Shown piece by piece: positions 20,246-25,400 of a DNA stretch of 26,792 bases. The translations under genes and the position numbers were made by a program. Below the pieces are notes generated by a model. That model worked only from the letters and a program-made list of their open reading frames with translations, made no database searches and had not been told where the DNA came from. This DNA is from Strongylocentrotus pallidus (lineage: Eukaryota > Echinodermata > Echinoidea > Camarodonta > Strongylocentrotidae). The DNA lies in the NCBI GenBank assembly GCA_030265145.1, contig JARBES010000131.1, positions 27,262,654 to 27,289,445 on the forward strand, written 5' to 3'. Numbering within the stretch: the first letter of the stretch is position 1; every line of letters begins with the position of its first letter.

Positions 20246-22481
20246 TCTCTCTTCTCACTCTCTCTTCTCTCTCTCTCTTCTCTCTCTCTTCTCTCTTTCT
20301 CTTATCTCTCTTCTCTTCTCTCTCTTCTCTACTCTCTCTTCTCTCTCTCTCTCTCTGTCTCTCTCTTCTCTCTGTCTTTCAGTCTGTCTGTCTGTCTCCC
20401 ATTTTTTTCTTCTTTTTTTCTGTCATTTATTAATTGAATAATACGTACATAAGAAACACAAAATTATGTCGATTACAAAGAAAAACACATGAATTATACT
20501 TATATCACGAAATTAATTATACTTTTTTGTTTAAAATAATCAACTGTCTGTCTGTTTCTCTCTATCTATCTGCTTCCTGTCACTTCCTCAACCTGAATAT
20601 TAATCTTTGACCCCTCTATCCATCTCTCCCTTGCGTTCCCCACAGGTGATCAGTGGCCAGCAGCTCCCCAAACCACCCGGTAGTAAAGAGGTCATTGACC
20701 CCTACGTCAAGGTCTATGTGCTAGGAGGAGGATCCAAGCAGGAGTTCAAGACAGAGGTCGTCGAGAACAATGGTAAGAAGCCAAGAATGTTATAAATTAG
20801 TGTTAGTGGCCCCCTCTCTAGAAAGGTCACCTGTCTACAGTGGTCCTGCATTTTGTCTCCCTCAAGATAAAAATGTGTGTTGTAGAACCTGTCTTAAGTG
20901 GCCACTTTTTAATTTTCCTTGGGTAGGCCTTATTAGAAAGGTATGACTGTATTAATTACAAAAATTAAAATATCACAAAGTGGTCTTAATTATATTCACA
21001 ATTACCAATTTTAAAGCTACATGTATGTGGGTACATTTACAAGTTTGGCCGGAAGCAGTGAATTGTCGAAATACAATACAGTTGAAACATGTGGTGATGA
21101 ATTTTGTCAGTGTACAACAAAGGTAGGGTTGCCTGGTGTAAACCTTGCAGTGACATTTGGCAAATCATTCATCTAGAGTAGTCAGCTTGATGGAAATGCT
21201 ATGTTGGGCTCGGTGCCATTGATAAGAAGAGTTTGGCCAACCCTGGGTCCAGTTGGGCACTATATGGCGAATACTGCTTTGTTGGGCAAGCCCTAAACAA
21301 AAGAATGTACAAGTACATCTTGCTGTGACCAAGTTGGCCAAACTCTGTGTATAGATGGCTCTGGTTAGGCTCTATTTTATGCCTCAAATTAAAGCCAGAA
21401 TTCATGTACATTCTTACATTGTATTTATTAATGGGTTTGTATAATATTCTGGTATAGGTGTAGGGCATGTTTCTGAAGGTCATTTGGAAATGCATCTGAA
21501 ATTACCCTTGCCTCTGGACGCTAGTGCTACTAGATACTTACTTGATATAGATGAAAGAGGCTACTGTTGAAAAATGCCTTGTTTAAAAATTGCTGGAATA
21601 TGTAGTCGACAGGGATTTGAACCCCAAACCTCACAATAAAAAAAATCAAGTGAGTAGATCACTGTACAACGTTGCCTCTCCCTAACCCTTACCCTAGCCC
21701 CAGCCGTAGCCCTAGTCCTAGTCCTAGCCTTAGCCTTAGCCTTAGCCTTAGCCTTAGCCTTAGCCTTATCATAAAACCATATTTTCATTTTCTGTCTTCC
21801 TACTTGCAGGCTTCAGTCCCACATGGAACCAGGAGTTCAGCTTTGAAGTCAAGGTGCCAGAGCTAGCCCTGATCAGACTGGTGGTCCAGGACTACGACAT
21901 GGCATCCTCCAACGAGTTCATCGGCCAGTACACCTTCCCGGTGGCCTCCATGCAACTTGGTGAGTCTTCCTCAAAATTTTAAAAGCCGGCTGTACTAGTT
22001 CAGCCAGAAGGGATTAGACCACAAAGCAAGGTCACTGACAGGTGGCTATCTCGTTAACTCAGCTCTCAAATAACATAAGAAAAAGATGATCACGGGGGAC
22101 CAACAGGCACCGATTGAGGAAGTTTTCTATATAGAGGGAGCAAGTATTATAAGTAGTACAGTGTGGCTTTAAGACATGACATTTTTGTCACGTTATGGAT
22201 GCAAAATGTTAAATTATACCTTTGCAAATCAAAATGAAATTCCATGAAGCTATTCACTACAATACTCTGCAAATCTTCAAAGGCTACAAACATGTTTAAA
22301 ATTGATGGCAAAATCTTTAAAAAATCACATTACATTTCATCTAAGGAGATACATGTAATTGATTGAATTCGTTTTACGTTTGTTCTTTACAGGCTACCAT
22401 CATGTCCCTATATTGGGTGAAAGGGGCGATAACCTCCTGCCGGCCAGTCTCTTCATCCACACCATGGTCAATGCATCATAG
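955..22481 (+). CDS. PLCD: Phospholipase C-delta, 3' part of gene (12 exons, X end through C2)
   Basis: The enzyme hydrolyses phosphatidylinositol 4,5-bisphosphate to inositol trisphosphate and diacylglycerol at the inner face of the plasma membrane, using calcium. Spliced coding sequence in the window totals 1144 nt, about 380 residues plus stop. In order it encodes the end of the X half-barrel, an acidic X-Y linker, the complete Y half-barrel and a C2 domain. Twelve exons join with compatible phases and GT/AG borders. Conserved residues, in rat PLC-delta1 numbering from memory, include Glu390 (SFENH), Lys438 and Lys440 (IKGK), Ser522 (MSSF), Arg549 and Tyr551 (LSRIYP), and the C2 aspartates in QDYD. 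The protein stops directly after C2 with no coiled-coil tail, as in delta (and zeta) but not beta types. The PH, EF-hand and early X exons must lie upstream of the window. Class is sure; delta rather than zeta is inferred from the standard arrangement. The 88-nt Y exon is present twice. Confidence 0.95.
1041..1755 (+). other. Intron with TTAA-flanked repeat
   Basis: The only recognised item is the dispersed element at 1148-1337. The remainder is AT-rich, without a convincing open frame. The acceptor is ATTTTTCAG. Confidence 0.8.
1148..1337 (+). mobile_element. TTAA-flanked MITE-like element, copy 1
   Basis: Boundaries are TTAAAGCC (1148) and GGCTTTAA (1337). The interior aligns with the reverse complement of 21979-22172, sharing GGTCCCCC.TGATC, TTGAGAGCTGA, GAGATA.CCA and CTGTCAGTGACC. 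TTAA on both sides of both copies suggests a piggyBac-type target duplication, although AGCC ends are not the classic piggyBac terminus. There is no coding capacity. The family name is unknown to me. Confidence 0.65.
1756..1838 (+). CDS. PLCD: PLC-delta exon: end of X domain, [14 protein letters not shown]-type motif
   Basis: This 83-nt exon encodes [15 protein letters not shown] then [13 protein letters not shown], with the first Asp split over the intron. The [11 protein letters not shown] motif is diagnostic for the X-domain end of PI-PLCs. Its last residue is the lysine matching rat Lys438, which contacts phosphate of the substrate. The partner lysine (440) is in the next exon, so the intron splits the KGK motif. 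The exon ends in phase 0 with donor GTATGT. Confidence 0.95.
1839..2851 (+). other. Intron with a SINE near its 3' end
   Basis: The first 700 bases are AT-rich without recognised content apart from ATGTACAT-type motifs. A tRNA-derived SINE candidate occupies about 2562-2828. The acceptor TTTTGATTAG follows it by only about 20 bp. Confidence 0.75.
2562..2828 (+). mobile_element. tRNA-derived SINE candidate
   Basis: The head contains TGTGGTCTAGTGGATAAG, which matches a tRNA A box and D arm (pol III promoter). A clear B box is not visible, so the head is diverged or rearranged. The 3' part, TCTGTAAAGCACTTAGACAC, an imperfect stem, then AAAGCGGAATATTATTA, resembles the widespread AAAGCGCTTAGA...AGCGC...TTATTA tail of invertebrate SINEs. 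Boundaries are approximate. Confidence 0.55.
2852..2986 (+). CDS. PLCD: PLC-delta exon: second active-site lysine and acidic X-Y linker
   Basis: This 135-nt, phase 0-0 exon encodes [20 protein letters not shown], then [20 protein letters not shown] and KTTSK. Residue 2 is the lysine matching rat Lys440. The rest is X-Y linker, with a strongly acidic run (residues about 12-30, eleven Asp or Glu in [19 protein letters not shown]) followed by a lysine-rich tail. In PI-PLCs, acidic linkers are known to mask the active site and inhibit basal activity by charge repulsion from membranes; that this one does so is inference. The exon begins with GGTAAGAGT, so an excellent donor-like sequence lies directly on its acceptor. 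Confidence 0.9.
2987..5302 (+). other. Intron with an 89-bp minisatellite
   Basis: The minisatellite covers about 3010-3460. The rest is AT-rich. A minus-strand open frame at 4016-4396 has no recognisable homology and is not annotated as a gene. A purine-rich patch (GGAAGGGGGGAGGGGGAGAG) starts near 5070. The acceptor is TTGATTTTATAG. Confidence 0.75.
3010..3460 (+). repeat. 89-bp-period minisatellite, about five units
   Basis: The anchor AGTGTAGGGCCATA recurs at 3131, 3220 and 3309, exactly 89 bp apart. The two central units are nearly identical. Outer units decay: the first reads TAGTGTAAAGCCATTACCATG and the last CTGCAGGGTGTCAACC. Each unit contains a CCAGACATCAAGTGT core. Confidence 0.85.
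5303..5320 (+). CDS. PLCD: PLC-delta microexon 1 (TEEGEK)
   Basis: This 18-nt exon lies between TTGATTTTATAG and GTAAGTG. It encodes Thr-Glu-Glu-Gly-Glu-Lys in phase 0-0, so it can be used or skipped without changing the frame. It extends the charged X-Y linker. Support is a strong donor, a good acceptor and fit with the flanking phases. No transcript evidence is available. It could be a chance match, but a second microexon of the same size and phase follows. Confidence 0.75.
5475..5590 (+). repeat. 17-bp minisatellite, unit ATGTCTTTGTACATTAC
   Basis: Units start at 5475, 5492, 5509, 5526 and 5543 (17-bp spacing). Two shortened 13-bp units (TGTCTTTGTACAT) follow, then a final full unit. Each unit carries the TGTACA palindrome. 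Confidence 0.85.
7720..7780 (+). repeat. CT-rich pyrimidine tract before microexon 2
   Basis: Interrupted CTCTCT/TTTCTC sequence ends about 35 bp before the 18-nt exon at 7814. Pyrimidine tracts of this kind are PTB-binding and could influence microexon use; that role is inference. Confidence 0.7.
7814..7831 (+). CDS. PLCD: PLC-delta microexon 2 (SKEKKK)
   Basis: This 18-nt, phase 0-0 exon between TTTGATATGTAG and GTAAGTGG encodes Ser-Lys-Glu-Lys-Lys-Lys. Together with the following exon it gives a lysine-rich stretch [17 protein letters not shown] leading into the Y domain. That agrees with the KKLKLA..LSD sequence expected at the Y-domain start of PLC-delta. An extended CT-rich tract lies just upstream. 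There is no transcript evidence. Like the first microexon it is removable in frame. Confidence 0.75.
9218..9278. repeat. Near-perfect hairpin (23-bp arms, 15-nt loop)
   Basis: The left arm is 9218-9240 (GAGAGCCAGGAGGGTGTTAA followed by CTC) and the right arm 9256-9278. About 20 of 23 positions pair. The stem can be extended outward through AGTTC/GAACT with a 5-nt bulge. It may be a small palindromic repeat or a foldback RNA. Confidence 0.75.
11375..11523. mobile_element. Palindromic MITE-like element (GGGCCCTGTTTCATGAAAC type)
   Basis: Ends are GAGCCCTGTTTCATGAAAC and, on the opposite strand, GGGCCCTGTTTCATT. The next bases are also complementary (TGTCATCAATAACAA against TTGTTATTGATATCAA). 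The core CCAATCAAATGCCA..ATTTCAGTAGCTTATAACA is shared with 17749-17929, so the two belong to one family. There is no coding capacity. Confidence 0.7.
12093..12520 (+). repeat. Segment present only in the left duplication copy
   Basis: The right copy passes directly from TTCTCTATAAA (15711-15721) to GTGTTGTAGAA, while the left has about 430 extra bases at that point. The extra sequence includes GACATTTGCTCCAGCGACAT, GATAACAGGGTTAGGGTGTG and GGGCTAGGGTTAGGTTAATA. This looks like a dispersed repeat with telomere-like GGGTTAG words. It may be an insertion in the left copy or a deletion in the right. Confidence 0.55.
14153..14240 (+). CDS. PLCD: PLC-delta exon: start of Y domain, copy 1
   Basis: This 88-nt exon encodes [20 protein letters not shown] then GSFPGSKEK, plus one base of a Tyr codon completed downstream (T+AC). 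[17 protein letters not shown] matches the beginning of the Y half-barrel (vertebrate form LAPELSDMIIYCKSVHFG). The acceptor is TGAATACAG and the donor GTAAGT. Entry is phase 0 and exit phase 1. An identical 88-nt exon lies at 17242-17329. Only one can be used per transcript without breaking the frame. Confidence 0.9.
14700..14782. mobile_element. Truncated palindromic element at the gap edge
   Basis: It begins GGACCAGTTTCACAAAGCC and matches the first part of 17749-17929. It is cut off by the N run, so the far inverted end is missing. Confidence 0.7.
14783..14882. other. Assembly gap, exactly 100 N
   Basis: A round 100-base N run is the usual placeholder for a gap of unknown length, so real distance and content here are unknown. 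It lies exactly between the two copies of the duplicated segment. Confidence 0.99.
14992..15141. mobile_element. Palindromic MITE-like element, right-copy counterpart
   Basis: Ends are GGGCCCTATTTCATGAAAC and, on the opposite strand, GGGCCCTGTTTCATTAG. It is the counterpart of 11375-11523, differing at a few positions. Confidence 0.7.
17242..17329 (+). CDS. PLCD: PLC-delta exon: start of Y domain, copy 2 (identical to copy 1)
   Basis: All 88 bases equal those of 14153-14240, and the acceptor (TGAATACAG) and donor (GTAAGTAAACT) are also the same. It encodes the same [11 protein letters not shown]...GSKEK peptide. Flanking intron sequence has clearly diverged, so identity is confined to the exon and its splice signals. 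If both copies were joined, the last T of one and the first AA of the other would form a TAA stop. The pair is therefore either a false assembly duplicate, mutually exclusive, or a switch that aborts translation. The false duplicate is favoured because of the adjoining 100-N gap. Confidence 0.7.
17749..17929. mobile_element. Palindromic MITE-like element with an internal direct duplication
   Basis: Ends are GGACCTGTTTCACAAAGCC and, on the opposite strand, GGTCCCTATTTCACAAAAC. The piece CAAGAATTTCACTAGCTTAT and the following AACAACAACTGT occur twice in a row (about 17827-17890). The core is related to 11375-11523. Confidence 0.7.
17958..18045. repeat. TAA microsatellite plus SINE-like tail fragment
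   Basis: TTAATAATAATAATAATAGT is followed by GTGTAGCGCTCATGTCAG, TTTGACCCTCCTGGCGCTCC and GATTATTAC. AGCGCTCAT...GGCGCTC...ATTATTA sequences are typical of dispersed SINE-type tails in marine invertebrates; that assignment is from memory. It sits only about 45 bp before the next exon and makes an accidental in-frame open extension of it. Confidence 0.5.
18090..18269 (+). CDS. PLCD: PLC-delta exon: core of Y catalytic domain
   Basis: This 180-nt exon completes a split Tyr and encodes [40 protein letters not shown] and [38 protein letters not shown] is the signature of the Y half-barrel. Arg and Tyr of SRIYP match rat Arg549 and Tyr551. Counting back 27 residues from that Arg lands on the second Ser of MSSF, matching Ser522. 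All three line the substrate pocket. The exon ends with G of a split Val codon, donor GTAAGG. Confidence 0.97.
18270..18912 (+). other. Intron with TA-flanked element
   Basis: It holds the element at 18300-18471 and otherwise AT-rich sequence. The acceptor is TTTTATTTCAG. Confidence 0.8.
18300..18471. mobile_element. TA-flanked MITE-like element, well-preserved copy
   Basis: Flanked by TA at 18298-18299 and 18472-18473, with ends CAGTCAAACCTGC and, on the other strand, CAGTGAAACCTGTCTATAAA. It contains two adjacent GACCACCTGTCTA-type units, a CTTGAAAATGGTTTCTCATT segment, and a terminal inverted GACCAC...GTGGTC arm pair. It is the same family as 408-615 and the partial copy at 26690-26792. 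Confidence 0.75.
18913..19020 (+). CDS. PLCD: PLC-delta exon: end of Y domain
   Basis: This 108-nt exon encodes [20 protein letters not shown] and [22 protein letters not shown]....MD...G.F..NG..G..LKP is the standard C-terminal strand and helix of the PI-PLC Y domain. Entry is phase 1 with a split Val and exit phase 1 with a split Pro. Acceptor TTTATTTCAG, donor GTAAGTG. Confidence 0.97.
19021..19876 (+). other. Intron, nothing notable
   Basis: AT-rich, with a 14-base C run at 19225-19238. There is no recognised element. The acceptor is TTATCTTTCAG. Confidence 0.75.
19877..19938 (+). CDS. PLCD: PLC-delta exon: Y-C2 connector and first C2 strand
   Basis: This 62-nt exon, completing a split Pro, encodes [20 protein letters not shown] and T. 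The FNP motif after LKP matches the vertebrate TFNPRALAQG connector, but the connector here appears shorter. QHVTLT occupies the position of RLNIR, the first C2 beta strand, directly before VISGQQLP in the next exon. It ends in phase 0 with donor GTAAGT. Confidence 0.9.
19939..20645 (+). other. Intron dominated by a CT microsatellite
   Basis: The tract at 20141-20400 fills over a third of the intron. The rest is AT-rich. The acceptor is GTTCCCCACAG. Confidence 0.8.
20141..20400 (+). repeat. (CT)n / CTCTTCTCTC pyrimidine tract, about 260 bp
   Basis: Almost pure C and T: uninterrupted TCTCTC near 20200-20250, then interrupted TTCTCTCTCTTCT units, ending with TCTGTCTGTC repeats. A second short TCTGTC/TCTATC patch follows at about 20545-20575. 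Open frames reading Ser-Leu repeats across it are artefacts of composition. Confidence 0.95.
20646..20772 (+). CDS. PLCD: PLC-delta exon: C2 domain, VISGQQLP segment
   Basis: This 127-nt exon encodes [40 protein letters not shown] and [11 protein letters not shown] is the hallmark of the PLC C2 domain. The Asp in VIDPYVKV is a predicted calcium-loop ligand matching IVDPKVIVEI in vertebrates. It begins exactly on an intron position typical of the family and ends in phase 1 within the N-N-G turn. Confidence 0.97.
20805..20955. mobile_element. Degraded GTGGCCACCTGTCTA-type element
   Basis: Visible pieces are TAGTGGCC, GAAAGGTCACCTGTCTACAG, TTTTGTCTCCCTCAAG, AGAACCTGTCTTAAGTGGCC, CCTTGGGTAGGCC and GGTATGACTGTA. 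The order resembles the TA-flanked family at 18300-18471 but with GGCC in place of GACC. Ends are unclear. Confidence 0.5.
21686..21768 (+). repeat. Degenerate telomere-like hexamer array (CCTTAG/CCCTAR)
   Basis: It starts with varied CCTAAC, CCTTAC, CCTAGC, CCGTAG and CCTAGT words and becomes a pure CCTTAG repeat of about seven units at its right end. The opposite strand reads CTAAGG, near but not equal to the TTAGGG telomere repeat. Confidence 0.85.
21810..21959 (+). CDS. PLCD: PLC-delta exon: C2 domain calcium-binding core
   Basis: This 150-nt exon encodes [40 protein letters not shown] and [30 protein letters not shown]...N.FIGQ is the PLC C2 core. The two Asp of QDYD match the C2 calcium ligands Asp706 and Asp708 of rat PLC-delta1 (numbers from memory). 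Phase 1 in, phase 1 out; donor GTGAGT. Confidence 0.97.
21960..22392 (+). other. Last intron, containing the second TTAA-flanked repeat
   Basis: Nearly half of this short intron is the element at 21979-22172, which starts only about 20 bp after the donor site. The acceptor is TGTTCTTTACAG. Confidence 0.85.
21979..22172 (-). mobile_element. TTAA-flanked MITE-like element, copy 2 (inverted)
   Basis: It runs from TTAAAAGCCGGCTGTACTA to GTACAGTGTGGCTTTAA. Its two ends pair (AGCC..CTGTACTA on both strands), giving imperfect terminal inverted repeats of about 19 bp. On the minus strand it aligns along its length with 1148-1337. Confidence 0.65.
22393..22481 (+). CDS. PLCD: PLC-delta terminal exon with stop codon
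   Basis: The 89-nt coding part completes a split Gly and encodes [20 protein letters not shown] and IHTMVNAS before TAG at 22479-22481. It corresponds to [28 protein letters not shown] in vertebrates, the last C2 strands. The protein ends right after the last strand, as usual for PLC-delta. Confidence 0.95.
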
Positions 22482-25400
22482 GTCAAAGGTCATAGCTAAA
22501 ATGGTCAAAAGCATTTGGAACTTCCACCTCCACCAAAAAAAAGAAGTTTTCTTTCTCTTGTAAATGATGCATGATAATGAAGGATGAAATCATGTCTGGT
22601 AATTCTTCGTTTGAAAAATGGAAAGGTCGGTAAATTCATTTTAAAGGAAAAATATTAATATATAAACCAACTGGTTAAATCATGCATCAATGTGTGACCT
22701 CTATAGATTAGCATATGTCATGTCAAAGGTCACAGTCAATCAGCATTCCGCTATGTAAATAATGCAACTATACTTAAAATCTTAAGGTCTTCAAATTTGA
22801 ACTGCCATTTCTTATCATGTTTTCAATTTTATAGTCTATTTGCATTTTTTAGGGATTTATAATTAATATATATATGAAATTTTGAAATGCACATGCAAGT
22901 AGAAAGCAAGGATTTTGAAGGAGAATAGTTGAAATTAAAAATGCACGAGGAAGCAGAAAGCGAAACTTTTTTTAAAGGCATGTTCAAAATCTGTTATTAA
23001 TTCCATGCATGTTTCAAGGCTATGTCTTTCACTTTTTAAAACATTTTTATGAAATCTTCATGTTATTACATTTTTAGAAAACATACCACAATATATCATG
23101 AATCAAATTTTTAGAAGTGGAACTCCATGGTTAGAATTCTGGTAAAATTAGTTGTATTGAGGAATAGGTATGATAGTCTAAAATTTTGAATAGTTGTTAT
23201 CATGAATTCAATTTTCTATGAAACATGTTAGGATATTTCTCTGTTTCACGTGAGTGCAATGTTATTGTTATAGTTGTAAGTTGCAAATGAGATAATCCGA
23301 CTTTCTTGCGGCGTAGGAGTATTTCACATGAGCTTGAACAATGATTATACATATGAGATTGGCTAGGATTGTTGGGGGCATGCTTATATATTTTGGGTCG
23401 GAACAAAGTAAATGTAGATTTGAATGTTGTATTAAATCAAGAAAGCCAGAAAATTTGGTAAAAAGTATGTACATAATGATTAATGACAGTATTTGAAAAG
23501 TTTTATCATCATTTTGAATGTCAAGTGTCACCGTCGATCTCTTTGTTTTGCGTTTTTTTATGAAGAGCTTTTTTCTCATCAACGTTTTTAAATTTTTGAT
23601 TCAATAATTGTCTTTCATTTCAAACAGTTAAAAGGAGAAGATTTTGGACCAAACTTTGATTATACCTCATGAAACTTTGTTCCAATTTCATTTTATATTT
23701 TGCTACCAACATTCAGCCATTGAAAAAAAGGATCATTCCATACGTTTTCTTCAATTTAACCATGATGATGAAATATAGAAAGCAGAAGTTTTCCCCCTTC
23801 ATAATCTCAAATCAAAAGTCTTCCAGAATTTGCTGCAAAAATCGAGAAGAGTAGTTTTGCTAGCAATATTTCCATTGCAATGGGTACATTGTAGGTTAAA
23901 TGGAGTGAAAATTAAAAATCCCAATAACATTCAATTATTTACTTTCAAATTTGTCAGGCAGGAAAAGGATCAATTTTATACAGTAAAAAGCTCATTATTT
24001 TAGCATTTGTGAATATGTAAGCTATATATGTTGATAGTTCTCTTAAATTTATTCTATTTGAAGATGATATAGTTGATTGTAGGGGCATTAGAAAGATTTT
24101 ATAGTTTTTAACAGCAATGATACATGATAGATCTTATTAATTTCAATGGTTTTATATTTATAACGAATGAAATACAATGTAGATGTTTGTACCTCACGGT
24201 TGGCAGTTTACTCTTAACTAAGCATGGATAAAGTTCAAAGCCCTAGAATATAAATCATAATATTTACCTATTGTAACCAATTCTATGCATGTAAATTATG
24301 CAATATGTATCCCTATTTGAATAATGATATCACGTGCAGTTCTATCTTTATACATGAGCATGGTACATAAATTGATACGTTTGTGAGAGCTCGATCATTC
24401 TGGTGAACAAATAGTTTGATCTGCTAGCGTTTAAAGTAATATGAAATACATTGATTTATATTTTAAAGTTTTGTTTCAAATGGATAATTCCATAGGGACT
24501 TCACAGGGTTTTTCCATTTGTATGCATCCCTTATGTTTTTTAATATTCTTTATACCCGATTACATACTTGTACTGTTTCACTCTTTTTGGTTTATTAAAA
24601 GACAGGATGAGAATTAGTAAACAAAAGAAGAAAAACATTCACAAAGAGGCAATTGGTTTAGTATAATATGGATCTAAAAACATTTTAAAGTTTTTTTTAA
24701 AGACGTCATCGCCTTTTTCTTCATCTTTTAAAATTTACAAAAATTGGATCCCAGTGCGCAAGGTGAAAGCTGTACAAAACCGAATAATTTGTGCCTGGAA
24801 ATCATGCTTTTTCTATCAGTATTCACTTCAAATGAAACTTAGAATACATGCTGCCAATTAATTTTCTATTTGAAATAATGTCAAGAGTGTTTTTTCTGTC
24901 TAAGTCAGTGCGACCCATCATTTAATGATCAAAACTTATATGAAATAAGATTCATGATTAATGATGTGATATTAAACAAAGTACATGTAAGATCCAATTA
25001 AATTGATGCTTGTTTTTTGTTTTTTTGTGAGAAAGAGTTTAAGAAAGTCATCAGGATGGATTAATAAGCCAGTTGATAGTTTCGTATAGCACATTTATAT
25101 CTAAAAGCGATTGTTTGAAAGAGGTTTTTTTGCTATATCGGGCGAGTTTCTAAGAAAACGTGGCAAAGAGAAAAACAACTTCCCCCAAACCCACCCAAAA
25201 TACTGGTAGTTATATTAACTCACATCTCCTTTTGGTTTATGACTCTGTAATCACTATCTGATTTTAATGGAGAACATTTTATACTTTTGATCCAAAATTC
25301 ACTTGATCATTTTAATACATCATTACCAAAAGGTGAGATATTGATGTTCAAAAAGGGTACAAAAACCAAACATTTAAACAAATTACATTTCTCAAATGCA

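Larger units (their letters stand above)
20773..21809 (+). other. Intron with degraded repeat and telomere-like hexamers
   Basis: It contains a degraded GTGGCC/CACCTGTCTA-type repeat at about 20805-20955, unremarkable AT-rich sequence, and a hexamer array at 21686-21768 that ends about 42 bp before the exon. The acceptor is CCTACTTGCAG. Confidence 0.8.

Noticed and set aside
20075-20441. Open frames rich in Ser-Leu-Phe over the CT tract
   Set aside because: Pure pyrimidine sequence lacks stop codons, so the frames are a composition artefact.
21561-21866. Lys-Ala or Ser-Pro-Ser repeat frames over the hexamer array
   Set aside because: These are translations of a simple repeat, not a gene.
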